Of a stretch of DNA of 64,000 nucleotides, positions 28,152-37,814 are shown piece after piece; the stretch's first letter is position 1, and the number at the start of each line of letters is the position of its first letter. The DNA comes from an uncultured Bacteroidota bacterium. GTDB lineage: Bacteria; Bacteroidota; Rhodothermia; Balneolales; Balneolaceae. The position numbers and the translations under genes are program-made. The stretch lies in NCBI GenBank assembly GCA_913057895.1, contig CAJXOH010000005.1:1-64000 (forward strand), written 5' to 3'. The notes below the pieces were generated by a model. That model was not told the origin of the DNA. It was given only the letters and a program-made list of their open reading frames with translations, and did not search any database.

Positions 28152-29182
28152 GCCTCAGCTTTAGGTTTACCCCCTTCTCTACGGGGTATGATAGGATCAT
28201 CGACAGCCTCAAAGCTTCGAAGCTTTTGTAAAATCTCATTTGGGTCATCCATAGTGATGATGGACGTGCGAAGTTGTTTTCCTCCTCGGATCCCTTTGAG
28301 GTATGCACCATAATGTTTCTTCATGATGATTACACCAAACCTTTCTCCATGGTGCTCAATGGATCGTTCGAGTTGTGTAGCACAAGCCTCGACTCTTCTG
28401 GCAGCAGTAACAGGTTGTGCATATTCACCGTGGTCCAATAGTGCACGAGTTTGCTCAAAAATAAAGGGGTTTCCAATGGCACCCCGCCCGATCATAACTC
28501 CGTCCACACCTGTCTCATCAAACATTTTTTTTGCTAACGATGGTGTGGTTACATCACCATTGCCGATGAGCGGAATAGAAAAGCCAGGGGTCTCTTTAAT
28601 TTTGGAAAACCACTCCCAACGTGCATCGCCTTTATACTTTTGATTTCTTGTCCGGGCATGAACGGTTAATGCTTTCACTCCAACCTCTTGAAGCATTAGG
28701 GCCACTTCCTGTATTTTTATGGAGTCTTCATCCCACCCCAACCGTGTTTTCACAGTAACAGGTGTATCTGGAGAGACCGATTTGGCCGCGTCCACGACTG
28801 TTTTTGCCATTCGCTCCATCATGGATAAATCACGAAGACATGCAGCCCCTGCCCCTTTGTCAACTATTTTGTAGACAGGGCATCCGAAATTGATATCTAG
28901 GATATCTGGTTTCCACTTCAAAGCAATCTCTGTTGCTCCCTCCATGGCTTCCTCTCTTCCGCCAAATAACTGGATTCCAAACGGACGTTCCATCTCTTCA
29001 AAGTCAAGCTTATGCAAGGCCCGATCGACTTCACGTATAATGGCTTCACTACTCACAAACTCTGTGTAGACCACAGACGCACCAGCCTCACGACACATTT
29101 GTCGAAAGGGAGAGTCTGTGACATCCTCCATAGGGGCCAAAAAAAGAGGACGAGTCCCTAAATCAAGATTTCCTAGTTTCAT
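28118..29182 (-). CDS. dusB: tRNA-dihydrouridine synthase (DusB-like)
   Basis: This FMN-dependent enzyme reduces uridine to dihydrouridine in the tRNA D-loop. LAPMEDVTDSPFR and the catalytic INFGCP motif (C101) are present, with FMN/phosphate regions VKTRLGWD, VHARTR and IGNGDV following in order. The 354 residues include a C-terminal helical recognition domain with a charged tail. The DusB subgroup is chosen from general similarity and because Bacteroidota usually carry this form; the position of U modified is not determinable here. Confidence 0.92.
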   Translation of the reverse strand: MKLGNLDLGTRPLFLAPMEDVTDSPFRQMCREAGASVVYTEFVSSEAIIREVDRALHKLDFEEMERPFGIQLFGGREEAMEGATEIALKWKPDILDINFGCPVYKIVDKGAGAACLRDLSMMERMAKTVVDAAKSVSPDTPVTVKTRLGWDEDSIKIQEVALMLQEVGVKALTVHARTRNQKYKGDARWEWFSKIKETPGFSIPLIGNGDVTTPSLAKKMFDETGVDGVMIGRGAIGNPFIFEQTRALLDHGEYAQPVTAARRVEACATQLERSIEHHGERFGVIIMKKHYGAYLKGIRGGKQLRTSIITMDDPNEILQKLRSFEAVDDPIIPRREGGKPKAEAQEAVNESVLM

Positions 29183-29297
29183 AATGGAAAACTACGGCTT
29201 TTACTCACGACGTGCCATTTCACCCTCGAGGTCGTATATTGTGAAGTTATTGGGAATCACTATTTGATAGAATATTAACTTTTTGCTCTTTTAGACT

Positions 29298-30374
29298 ATG
29301 TCCTTAAGCCAATCAGACCTCGAAAAATATCTCGGCGATGATGCTGAGTCCCTACTTACCCACACCTCAAAAACGGTTTCAAAAGACCAACTTCATCTTC
29401 CTTCACCAACCTTTGTGGACGATGTTTGGATGAAGTCGGACCGCAATCCAAGGGTCTTGGGTAATTTACAACGATTGTTTGATCATGGCCGCCTGGGTGG
29501 TACAGGGTATCTATCCATTCTTCCTGTAGACCAGGGAATTGAGCACTCTGCAGGTGCATCTTTTGCAAAAAACCCAATCTATTTTGATCCAGAAAATATT
29601 GTAAAGCTTGCCATAGAAGGGGAATGTAATGGGGTTGCGTCAACCTTTGGGGTACTACGAAGTGTTGCTCGTAGTTATGCTCACAAAATTCCCTTCATTG
29701 TAAAGATCAACCATAATGAGCTGCTCACGTATCCAAATACGTTTGATCAAATCATGTTCGGAACCATCGATCAAGCATATGATATGGGAGCCGCCGCAAT
29801 TGGAGCCACCATTTATTTTGGTTCAGAAGAGTCCAATCGTCAAATCATTGAAGTCGCAGAAGCCTTTGCGTATGCACATGAATTAGGGCTGGCTACCATC
29901 TTGTGGTGCTACACCCGCAACAATGCATTCAAAGTAGATGGAAAGGATTATCACACGTCAGCGGACCTAACTGGGCAAGCCAACCATTTGGGAGTCACGT
30001 TGGGTGCGGATATTGTTAAGCAGAAACAACCGACAAATAATGGGGGGTATCAAGCGCTCAATGCAGGGGATTCATCATACGGTAAATTAGACGAGAGAAT
30101 CTACTCTGAGCTTACCTCTGACCACCCCATTGATCTTACTCGTTACCAAGTAATTAACAGTTTTATGGGTCGTGCGGGCCTCATCAACTCTGGAGGTGCT
30201 TCAGGAAGTGATGATTTTGCAGATGCCGTCAAAACTGCTGTGATCAACAAGCGAGCTGGTGGAATGGGGCTGATCAGTGGTCGTAAAGCCTTCCAGCGAC
30301 CGATGGAAGAAGGGGCAAAGCTTCTTCAAACCATCCAGGACGTGTACCTAACACATGACATCACTATCGCATAA
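29298..30374 (+). CDS. fbaB: Class I fructose-bisphosphate aldolase (DhnA/FbaB type)
   Basis: The 358-residue protein belongs to the DhnA/FbaB Schiff-base aldolases, which interconvert fructose-1,6-bisphosphate and the triose phosphates without metal. Family segments include [27 protein letters not shown] and [12 protein letters not shown]; the lysine in the last is the likely Schiff-base residue by analogy with archaeal homologues. The C-terminal phosphate loop is [12 protein letters not shown]. The last 20 bp overlap the next gene in another frame. Confidence 0.92.
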   Translation: MSLSQSDLEKYLGDDAESLLTHTSKTVSKDQLHLPSPTFVDDVWMKSDRNPRVLGNLQRLFDHGRLGGTGYLSILPVDQGIEHSAGASFAKNPIYFDPENIVKLAIEGECNGVASTFGVLRSVARSYAHKIPFIVKINHNELLTYPNTFDQIMFGTIDQAYDMGAAAIGATIYFGSEESNRQIIEVAEAFAYAHELGLATILWCYTRNNAFKVDGKDYHTSADLTGQANHLGVTLGADIVKQKQPTNNGGYQALNAGDSSYGKLDERIYSELTSDHPIDLTRYQVINSFMGRAGLINSGGASGSDDFADAVKTAVINKRAGGMGLISGRKAFQRPMEEGAKLLQTIQDVYLTHDITIA

Positions 30375-31392
30375 CGAGTCTAGCTCACCAAAGTCTCAAG
30401 CCTCGACTAGACCTCATATCTCGTGGCGTTACATCGTAGGCTCATTGGCATTAAGTGTTGCAGCAATGGCAGTTGTCATTGCTCTGACCTATACGCCTGG
30501 GATGTTAGAACATTTAAAGCCTAAGCGGTTTCCAGGTCTCTTTCTTGCAATCGGTGTTTCGGTGCTTAGGATTTATTTGGGCGCTGCAAGGTTGAAATTA
30601 TTTTCTGATGGTCAACTAAGCTGGCCGGGTGCATTTCGCTTGATTCTATCTTGGGATTTTGCATCTGCAGTAACCCCTTCTACCATCGGTGGTGCACCAG
30701 TGGCAACCTATGCAATGACCCGAGAGGGGGTAAGCCTGGGCAAATCAACCATCGTAATGATGTTCGGGGTGTTACTTGATCACATTTGGTACTCCATTGC
30801 AGTCCCAATTTTACTTATTACAGGACTTTACTTTGAAGTGATTCCAGAAGAAGCTGGACTGGTTGGTGGCGTGACAATGGTGTTGATTTATCTTGCACTT
30901 ATTGGCTATGGAGGGCTTTTAACATATGGTCTTTTGGTAAACCCATCGTCACTGAAATCTATCGTAAATCAGATATTTCGACTGCCACTACTGCGTCGAA
31001 TTCGTGATAAAGCGATGGTTGAAGCGGAGAATCTTGAGGCTCACTCCAACCAAATTCGATCTAAACCAACCAGTTACTTTGCGAAGGCTTTTGGGCTTAC
31101 ACTGGCAATGTGGTTGTGCCGAATTGCATTGCCAGTAATCGTCATTTTAAGTCTTCTGCCAGCAAATGAAATACTCCTTGTACTTCGTAGTTTGGCTATG
31201 CATTTATCCTTTGTAGCTGTGCCTACCCCTGGTGGGTCAGGTGGGGTAGAGGGATTGTTTGTACTCTTTTTAGGCCCACTGATTGACCGTGCAGCGTTTA
31301 TTGGTCTTGCAGTATTTCTATGGAGAATGATTAGCTACTACATCAGCATAGGCTTAGGCATGTTTGCCTTTAGCTGGTACGCACGAAAGTAG
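30355..31392 (+). CDS. Flippase-like / lysylphosphatidylglycerol synthase TM-domain protein
   Basis: This integral membrane protein of 345 residues with about eight transmembrane segments matches the UPF0104/YbhN-AglD2-MprF flippase-domain family. The characteristic segments are [15 protein letters not shown] and the [12 protein letters not shown] loop near the C-terminus. Family members flip lipids or lipid-linked sugars; no synthase domain is attached. It overlaps the aldolase gene by 20 bp and is probably cotranscribed. The lipid it acts on cannot be read from sequence. Confidence 0.85.
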   Translation: MTSLSHNESSSPKSQASTRPHISWRYIVGSLALSVAAMAVVIALTYTPGMLEHLKPKRFPGLFLAIGVSVLRIYLGAARLKLFSDGQLSWPGAFRLILSWDFASAVTPSTIGGAPVATYAMTREGVSLGKSTIVMMFGVLLDHIWYSIAVPILLITGLYFEVIPEEAGLVGGVTMVLIYLALIGYGGLLTYGLLVNPSSLKSIVNQIFRLPLLRRIRDKAMVEAENLEAHSNQIRSKPTSYFAKAFGLTLAMWLCRIALPVIVILSLLPANEILLVLRSLAMHLSFVAVPTPGGSGGVEGLFVLFLGPLIDRAAFIGLAVFLWRMISYYISIGLGMFAFSWYARK

Positions 31393-31410
31393 TGAGAAGG
31401 GGTAAGAGAA

Positions 31411-31437
31411 TCCCTGCCAGAGGGGCTTTAATAGCCC
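31411..31437. terminator. Overlapping short hairpins between convergent genes
   Basis: In the 58 bp between the convergent flippase-like gene and rpsU, CCCT (31412-31415) can pair with AGGG (31421-31424). Alternatively GGGCT (31423-31427) can pair with AGCCC (31433-31437). Neither has a following T-run on either strand, so a bidirectional terminator is plausible but weakly supported. Confidence 0.25.
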
Positions 31438-31450
31438 AAAACCGGGTAGC

Positions 31451-31645
31451 TTAGTAATTATCTCGAGTACGACGACGTTGCTCACGCACACTCTTCTTGA
31501 GAGCTTCGCGACGAGCTTCGGAAGGCTTTGTAAATTCTTGACGATCACGATACTCGTTAAGAACTCGTGAACGCGTCATCATTTTCTTGAAACGATTGAT
31601 TGCGCGTTCGATATTTTCGCCGTCTTTGATATTGACTCCATTCAT
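31451..31645 (-). CDS. rpsU: 30S ribosomal protein S21
   Basis: A 64-residue, strongly basic protein with the S21 pattern: ENIERAINRFKK near the N-terminus, then SRVLNEYRDRQ and a C-terminal run EARREALKKSVREQRRR. S21 binds the 30S platform near the anti-Shine-Dalgarno of 16S rRNA. In Bacteroidota S21, with S18 and S6, has been linked to occlusion of the anti-SD, consistent with the near absence of Shine-Dalgarno sites here. It stands alone with 102 bp upstream to the TIGR02757 gene. Confidence 0.96.
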   Translation of the reverse strand: MNGVNIKDGENIERAINRFKKMMTRSRVLNEYRDRQEFTKPSEARREALKKSVREQRRRTRDNY

Positions 31646-31747
31646 GGAAACAATGTCTAGATGTTAAATTGCTATTAATGTCTATCACGGACTATCATCT
31701 TCCAAAGAGCATGATAATTCTGTGATAGCATTACAAAGTAGGGTTTT

Positions 31748-32689
31748 TTACGACGAAAATCTAGCACTATTTACCCCATTTAAATCAACCTCATCTGTGT
31801 TTGCCAAAGATTCACCCTCAATACCGATCCCTAAAAATGCATAATCGTACTTCACTGGGTCTTCTGGATCCAAGTACCTAAGCACGGAGGTAAGCTGTTC
31901 AACAGCGAGTGCATCATTCGCTTTACGCTTGAGAAGCCCTAATCGTCTAGATTGTCGCCCAACATGAACGTCGAGTGGAATACGTAAATCGGCAGGTGAC
32001 ATAAACGTCCATTGCCCCAAATCTACAGGTCCTCCTTCACGAATCATCCATCGTAGGTACATCCACAGACGCTTGGATGCTGTTTTGGAATCTGGGGATG
32101 AAATATGACGACTTGTCCGAGACGGGAAAGGGGCAGCAGCTTCTCGAAATCTGGATTGAAACTCACTCATGAGACTTGCTGGATCTCTCCCAACGGCCTC
32201 AAATGAATCTTTCCAAGCAGCTTCCAAGGTTCCATAGGTTTGAAGGTTAGACTTCAATCCTCGTAGAAATGTTAGTACGTCAATCACATTAAAGGTTCGA
32301 TGCCGGAAATCCGCAAACCAAATCGCCCACTGTTCCTCGTTTGATTGAAGAATCGTTTGAGCAGGATGGGGGCCTAATGACTCTAACAGCTGATTTGTTT
32401 TCTGAATCACAATTTCTCGACGTCCCCATGCCATCATCGCAGTTAAAAAGCCAACAACCTCACGATCTACTGGAGACTCATAACCGATAACGCATCCTAA
32501 TGGATCACTTTCTAGGTACCTAGGTTCCTCAAATCGTGATGCATGCTCGTCCAGCCAGCTCTTCAGTGCATCAAGTTTTGGTTTGGTGAGTTTGCAATAA
32601 GAGGAGATTTCACGATAGGCTGATCTTGGTGGAGGCCAAGGTGTAGGTATATTCGTTGGGTTCATCGTTGCCTCTTTGTAACGTCTCAT
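31748..32689 (-). CDS. TIGR02757 family protein (HhH-GPD-like)
   Basis: This matches the TIGR02757/DUF2400 family, distant relatives of HhH-GPD base-excision glycosylases common in Bacteroidota but without proven activity. Typical segments are DPLGCVIGYESPVDREVVGF, AMMAWGRRE, and DLRIPLDVHVGRQSRRLGLL followed by the DPEDPVKYDYALFGIGI-type block (here YAFLGIGI). The start overlaps the mutY stop by 4 bp (ATGA), so the two are coupled and probably work in the same repair context. The length of 313 residues is slightly longer than usual at the N-terminus. Confidence 0.88.
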   Translation of the reverse strand: MRRYKEATMNPTNIPTPWPPPRSAYREISSYCKLTKPKLDALKSWLDEHASRFEEPRYLESDPLGCVIGYESPVDREVVGFLTAMMAWGRREIVIQKTNQLLESLGPHPAQTILQSNEEQWAIWFADFRHRTFNVIDVLTFLRGLKSNLQTYGTLEAAWKDSFEAVGRDPASLMSEFQSRFREAAAPFPSRTSRHISSPDSKTASKRLWMYLRWMIREGGPVDLGQWTFMSPADLRIPLDVHVGRQSRRLGLLKRKANDALAVEQLTSVLRYLDPEDPVKYDYAFLGIGIEGESLANTDEVDLNGVNSARFSS

Positions 32690-33777
32690 TGCTGTAGATG
32701 CTCTACAATCGTTTTATTGGCCTTTGGAAACGGGTATTCGTCAAGTTTTTCAGGGTGAATCCATCGAAGCTCTTCATGTACAAGCGCCTTAGGCTCTTGC
32801 TCATATGAGCGTAATAGACACTCATAGACGTGCAACGTCACTTTGAAGTGGGAGTATGCATGTGGTACGTCAATCATGGGTCTATGTACTTCAATATCGA
32901 GATCAAGCTCTTCTTTGATTTCTCGTACAACCGTCTGTTCAATGGATTCATCAAGCTCCTGTTTTCCACCAGGAAACTCCCACAACCCACCTAACATTTG
33001 GTCACTTCGCCTGCGGCCAATCAAAACATGTCCATCACGATTTTTAATCACCGCAACACCAATGGGATGATGAGGGATTTTCTTTGCGGGTGATTTGTAG
33101 GGAATCGTGTCCGTGGCTGCCATCGCAAAGGCAACGCATCCATTTGCCAAAGGACACTGTTCACAAGAGGGCTTTGTTGGTGAGCAAAGGGTTGCTCCCA
33201 ACTCCATCACAGCTTGGTTAAAATCACCTGGGGAATGAGTGTCGATGACAGCGTCCATCCAAGACTGGATCTCACGCACTGTTGTGCTTTTGCGGATGTC
33301 GTTATTGATTCCAAGTACGCGGGTTGCAACACGAAGCACATTTCCATCAACGACACCTTTTGGAATCCCAAAGGCAATACTGCCGATAGCCGCTGAGGTG
33401 TAACCGCCGACCCCTTTAAGGCTGAGAATGGAGTCATAATCACGAGGAAATTCACCCCGAAACTCGTCCATGATCCTCTGCGCCGATTGGTGAAGATGTC
33501 TTGCTCGACGATAATACCCAAGACCCTCCCAACATTTTAAAACATCATGCTCCCTGGCCTCTGCAAGTGACTGAATTGTGGGAAAAGACTGCATCCATCG
33601 TTCATAATACCCAATAACTGTCTCTACACGTGTTTGTTGACACATGATTTCTGAGACCCAAATGGCATAAGGATCACGCGTGTGACGCCAAGGAAGATCT
33701 CGACCATGACGCTGGTACCACGCCAAGAGTCGTTGAGTTGGAAATTCATCTGCCATCCTGATCGGGACTCTCTTCAC
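32686..33777 (-). CDS. mutY: A/G-specific adenine glycosylase MutY
   Basis: MutY removes adenine mispaired with 8-oxoguanine. The catalytic core has E43 (SEIMCQQT), the HhH LKGVGGYTSAA and D144 (VVDGNV). The 4Fe-4S cysteines are C198, C205, C208 and C214 with C-x6-C-x2-C-x5-C spacing. The C-terminal third is the NUDIX-like 8-oxoG recognition domain (IGRRRSDQMLGGLWEFPGGK). At 363 residues all parts are present. The 5' end overlaps the upstream secreted-protein gene by 32 bp; an in-frame ATG seven codons later would reduce this. Confidence 0.96.
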   Translation of the reverse strand: MKRVPIRMADEFPTQRLLAWYQRHGRDLPWRHTRDPYAIWVSEIMCQQTRVETVIGYYERWMQSFPTIQSLAEAREHDVLKCWEGLGYYRRARHLHQSAQRIMDEFRGEFPRDYDSILSLKGVGGYTSAAIGSIAFGIPKGVVDGNVLRVATRVLGINNDIRKSTTVREIQSWMDAVIDTHSPGDFNQAVMELGATLCSPTKPSCEQCPLANGCVAFAMAATDTIPYKSPAKKIPHHPIGVAVIKNRDGHVLIGRRRSDQMLGGLWEFPGGKQELDESIEQTVVREIKEELDLDIEVHRPMIDVPHAYSHFKVTLHVYECLLRSYEQEPKALVHEELRWIHPEKLDEYPFPKANKTIVEHLQQ

Positions 33778-35515
33778 CAGAAGCGATTGATCGCACCCTC
33801 AACTCAACATCCTGGACGGAGGCGGTCCCATACTGATCTCTAGCGACGACCTGGAATGTTACTACCCCTATTTGTTCTTCAGTTGGTGTCCATTCAAACA
33901 CACCTGTTTTACGATTAAGACGAGCTCCTCTTGGAAGATTATCGGCGCGATAATCTAGTAATTCAGCGTCGAGTCCATCAGGGTCAACGGCAAAAAATTG
34001 TGTCGTAAAGAGTTCCCCAACAGGTACCGTCATCGCACGATTAGGGGCAAACCGTGGAGGCGCATTAAATGGACGTACATTGATTGTGAACTCTTGTGTT
34101 TGAACGCGACCATCCGTTGTGGTTGCAAGCACCGTAAAGGAATGTTCACCCACATCGTTCGACGATGGAGTCCATAAAAAAGAACGCCCTCGAATTTGGG
34201 CTGCTTCGATATTAGAAAGAAGAGTCAACTGTACGGCTTGAGTACTCGAAGAAGTGGTATACGAAATCGGCAATATGACTGACTGTGGAAGAGGAACAGT
34301 AATGGAAGGGATCGTATAAAGTTGAAATCCTTGATTGGATGACTGATTTGAGTCCTCTTCATTCAACGATGGGCTTGTAGAATTGGCAGCAGTGGCCCTG
34401 TCAAACGCAATGAGGCGCTCCTCTTGTTCAATCTCTAAGGACGCATTTTGAAGGCGATCATACTGAGCTAGAAAAAGGCCTGAGGATGCTTGGGTAATAT
34501 AGTTACCACCCCCAATATCACTGCGTACCTGTTGAAAGCCTTCAGTCAGTGATCCTGCCCAAAGTAGACCAGAGTTGGTTCGCAGGACCAGTCGCGTACC
34601 AATGGCATGGACGTCTGAGAGCTCATCCTCCACTTGAACCCAAAAAAAGGTGGATCCCTCCTCAGAAATACTCACTAACCCTTCAGATCCAGAGGCGAAT
34701 AACCCCATAGATCGAACCCAATGGAGGGAGTTAAAATCACCTTGTACGTCAATAATAGATTCAATTGAGGCAGGTTCTTCACCACTTGGTGGGTCAAGAA
34801 TATGAAGAATCTTTGATGTGCTGTCTGAATCTGCACAACTCAACAGAGCAAAAAGATGTGCATACCCATCGGAGACCACATCCTTTACTTGACACCCCTG
34901 GGTTTGCTCACGAAACGCAAATTCAGGGTCCATGTCCACCTGCTCCGGTGTCTCTAATGAGAGTTTGCCAATCCCAAGGTCTTCAAATGCAATCCACAAT
35001 GTGTGGTGAGTTCTAGCGACTGAAGAAAAGGGGGAAGCAAACCGGGTAGATGAATAAACGCCCAGCACAGAGGTTGGTTCGAGTACTGTAAGTTGATTTC
35101 GTTGTCCCTTGACATATGCAAATCGATCATCCGCAAAAAGGGAGGATCCTCGCCTCTGCATACCCGTCGCAGAGTATAACCATGTGAGTCCCTCTTCTTT
35201 TTTTCTGAAAACAACGAGACCGTCACTATCAGACATAACATAAAGGTGGAATGCTGAACTTACCATATCCACGATCCCAGGGATTTCTAGGGTAGTTGCT
35301 CGATCCTCTACCAATCGAATGGTTTCACGAATACCTACTCTCTCTACGGTTTCTGACGAGCCTTCACTAGCAGGGTCAACGGCTTGTCCTTCAACAGCCT
35401 GATCATCAACGGTCTGCCCAAAGGATGACGACACGGCCAAAAAAAGGAAAACTATCGTCCAAAAACCCGATAGAATTCCCATGCGTGATAGCCTCGATCT
35501 ACTTATGACATCCAT
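33746..35515 (-). CDS. Secreted protein with C-terminal Ig/cadherin-like domains
   Basis: From the ATG at 35515 the n-region is Arg-rich, followed by a hydrophobic stretch and a cleavage-like SSSFGQ, a clear signal peptide. Starts at 35533 or 35482 are also possible. Residues about 70-400 are beta-rich, possibly a propeller, with no family I recognise. The last 190 residues carry two dystroglycan/cadherin-like repeats with the hallmark NAPPRFAP, FFAVDPDG, GVFEWTPTEEQIG and VARDQYGTAS sequence. It is probably periplasmic or surface-exposed. Both ends overlap neighbouring genes by 10-35 bp. Confidence 0.78.
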   Translation of the reverse strand: MDVISRSRLSRMGILSGFWTIVFLFLAVSSSFGQTVDDQAVEGQAVDPASEGSSETVERVGIRETIRLVEDRATTLEIPGIVDMVSSAFHLYVMSDSDGLVVFRKKEEGLTWLYSATGMQRRGSSLFADDRFAYVKGQRNQLTVLEPTSVLGVYSSTRFASPFSSVARTHHTLWIAFEDLGIGKLSLETPEQVDMDPEFAFREQTQGCQVKDVVSDGYAHLFALLSCADSDSTSKILHILDPPSGEEPASIESIIDVQGDFNSLHWVRSMGLFASGSEGLVSISEEGSTFFWVQVEDELSDVHAIGTRLVLRTNSGLLWAGSLTEGFQQVRSDIGGGNYITQASSGLFLAQYDRLQNASLEIEQEERLIAFDRATAANSTSPSLNEEDSNQSSNQGFQLYTIPSITVPLPQSVILPISYTTSSSTQAVQLTLLSNIEAAQIRGRSFLWTPSSNDVGEHSFTVLATTTDGRVQTQEFTINVRPFNAPPRFAPNRAMTVPVGELFTTQFFAVDPDGLDAELLDYRADNLPRGARLNRKTGVFEWTPTEEQIGVVTFQVVARDQYGTASVQDVELRVRSIASGEESPDQDGR

Positions 35516-36495
35516 TTGTGTGTTCTGTACCATGAAACTGTCTCCAGGACTCCTGATTGTAACTCTTTTGTGGGTTTATAATGAAAGATTGAGGATGCTT
35601 TTTTGTGGCTACACACCCATTCAAGGCTTAATTCGTGGGCTTTTTCCCGATTTAACATCGTTGATTGACCTAACGCGCCACTTACCGTTTCCAGTATAGT
35701 ACCCAAGAAGCGTAAAACAAAAGGGGCAATCGGTAGCGCAATGGTAGAGTGTCCAACAGCCTGTTGAGTTGAAGCTATCAATTCTGCCCATGTAACAGGT
35801 TTTGGACCACTCAACAAGAAAAAGTCTAAGGATCCAGGACCAAAAACTGAGACATCCATTGCTGCAGCTTGAGCGATTCCTTTTACAAGATCATCCACAT
35901 GAACAATGGAAAAGAGCCCACTCTTAGATTGCCCTAGCAAAGGTGAGACTCGTAGGTTTGCTGCCTTAAAAAATTGAAATATATGCTCTTCCCTTGGCCC
36001 ATATACGGCTGGTGGTCGGATGACAATCAATCGTGATGACCCCAGATCAAGTGCTCGCAAGGCCTCCTCCATTCGTCGCTTTGACTCTCCGTACATTGAA
36101 ACAGGATTTGCTACATGATCGTCATCAACGGGCTGGCCTCCTGAAGAAGGACCAAGAGCAGCGAGCGAAGATAGAACAACGATGGTCTCAACTCCCTGAG
36201 CAACGGCTTCTCGTACAACGGCAAGAGTCGAGTCCACATTCACACGATCGAGTTCTTCTTGTGTAGACCCAGTTAGCAAGGCGGCACAGTGAATAAATGT
36301 ATCCACTTTGGATAGGGGTTCGCGAATAGTATCTACAGATCTCACATCGCCAGAAATATATTCAACAGGAAGTCCCTCGAGCCATCTTTTACGGGTTCGA
36401 ATCAGTGCTGATACGTCCACCCCTAGCGAAATGAGGTGTTCTATCAAATGGCTACCAATAAAGCCTGTACCCCCAGTAACAAAGGCTTTCTTCAT
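35503..36495 (-). CDS. NAD-dependent epimerase/dehydratase; candidate ceramide reductase (CerR-like)
   Basis: This is an extended short-chain dehydrogenase of 330 residues. The dinucleotide motif GGTGFIG is at 8-14, and the catalytic Y135-x3-K139 is in SMYGESK. General SDR-e sequence cannot name the substrate. Context suggests a role: it lies divergently beside two glycosyltransferases, serine palmitoyltransferase and a GNAT-like acyltransferase. The Caulobacter sphingolipid pathway uses an SDR of exactly this class (CerR) to reduce oxidised ceramide. Alternatives are nucleotide-sugar epimerase or a sterol-dehydrogenase-like enzyme. CerR is an inference. Confidence 0.82.
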   Translation of the reverse strand: MKKAFVTGGTGFIGSHLIEHLISLGVDVSALIRTRKRWLEGLPVEYISGDVRSVDTIREPLSKVDTFIHCAALLTGSTQEELDRVNVDSTLAVVREAVAQGVETIVVLSSLAALGPSSGGQPVDDDHVANPVSMYGESKRRMEEALRALDLGSSRLIVIRPPAVYGPREEHIFQFFKAANLRVSPLLGQSKSGLFSIVHVDDLVKGIAQAAAMDVSVFGPGSLDFFLLSGPKPVTWAELIASTQQAVGHSTIALPIAPFVLRFLGTILETVSGALGQSTMLNREKAHELSLEWVCSHKKASSIFHYKPTKELQSGVLETVSWYRTHKWMS

Positions 36496-36596
36496 GAATC
36501 TTTATATTCTAAGCGATAACATTCATCAGAAGATACAGTGAATCTATCACTCGTGTGGTGATTCTAACTTAGGCCAGACGTTAATAAACTTTTCAA

Positions 36597-37814
36597 ATGC
36601 CCACTTTCAAAGTAGCACTGGCCACGGGAAATTACCATCATATCCGTGATGGGGTATCGATCACATTGAACCGGTGGGTCCAGTTCTTATTGGACCAAGA
36701 TGTGGATGTTCGGATATTCGCTCCTACCGTAAAAGCGCCTCAAATGGACGCCCCTGGCACATTGATTCCAGTGCGTTCCTTCCCAATCCCGTTTCGTCCT
36801 GAATATCGCTTATCAACTGGGCTTTCAAGAGAAGCGAAACATGAACTTGAGGCATTTGACCCAGATATTATTCAGATTGCGACCCCTGATCGCTTAGGAT
36901 TTGACATGCTTTCATGGGCTAAGCATCACAAAAAACCTGTTGCTGCTACCTACCATACTAATTTTGTATCCTATCTCTCTTACTACGGGGTTCATTGGTT
37001 AACAAAATGGGTTCAAAAGACATCCAATGATTTTTACAATCAATGCGACCGGGTATTTGTTCCCACACAATCGATGCAAGATGAGCTGCGCCGACAGGGA
37101 GTTGACCCACATAGATTGGCTCGTTGGTCACGAGGGGTCGATACTACGTTGTTCTCACCTACCAAACGCAATAGCACATGGCGCAAAAAGCACAAAATTC
37201 CAGAGGATTCCGTTGTTTGTACGTATGTGTCACGCTTGGTTGCAGAAAAAAATACAGCACTATTTTGTGAGTGGATGAACCACTTGGAACAACGTCTCAA
37301 ATCTAGACTTAACTCACCTAAGCATGAACCATCCAATGCAGACGACGCAACCACGACCAATGAGTTCACAGAAATGACCATTTGTGTGGTTGGAGAGGGG
37401 CCAACCCAAGAAGCAATGCGTCAGGCATGTCCAAACGCTCGTTTTCTTGGTACCTGTTTGGGAGAAGACCTTGCAGAAGCCTATGCTAACTCAGACCTTT
37501 TTGTATTCCCTTCAATCTCTGAAACGTTTGGAAATGTCACGCTGGAAGCAATGGCAAGTGGGGTTGCTGTGGTTGTCGCGGATTCGCCAGGAAGTTCATC
37601 TTTGGTAGAAGATCAGGTGAGTGGGAGGGTAATCCCTGCAGACTATCTTCACAATGTTGAGTGGGTGACAACGATGCTAGAAGACCTAGTTATGCACCCC
37701 TCAAAGCGAGAGGCTTTGTCAGCAGCAGCTTTAACCAAGGCCAGAACGTTTGATAGTAACTCCATACAGCAGGAGTTTTTGAACGAATTAACAGACATGA
37801 TTTCAAATGCCTGA
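36597..37814 (+). CDS. GT4 family glycosyltransferase
   Basis: This is a GT-B fold enzyme of 405 residues. The N-terminal half resembles Sqd2/MgtA-type lipid glycosyltransferases (GVSITLNRWVQFL, FPIPFRPEYRLS, YHTNF). The C-terminal nucleotide-sugar domain has the E-x7-E motif in PSISETFGNVTLEAMASG. A Ser/Asn/Thr-rich insert at about residues 240-258 is unusual. The next gene begins 8 bp before this one ends. Given the downstream serine palmitoyltransferase, a lipid or ceramide acceptor is plausible but unproven. Confidence 0.9.
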   Translation: MPTFKVALATGNYHHIRDGVSITLNRWVQFLLDQDVDVRIFAPTVKAPQMDAPGTLIPVRSFPIPFRPEYRLSTGLSREAKHELEAFDPDIIQIATPDRLGFDMLSWAKHHKKPVAATYHTNFVSYLSYYGVHWLTKWVQKTSNDFYNQCDRVFVPTQSMQDELRRQGVDPHRLARWSRGVDTTLFSPTKRNSTWRKKHKIPEDSVVCTYVSRLVAEKNTALFCEWMNHLEQRLKSRLNSPKHEPSNADDATTTNEFTEMTICVVGEGPTQEAMRQACPNARFLGTCLGEDLAEAYANSDLFVFPSISETFGNVTLEAMASGVAVVVADSPGSSSLVEDQVSGRVIPADYLHNVEWVTTMLEDLVMHPSKREALSAAALTKARTFDSNSIQQEFLNELTDMISNA

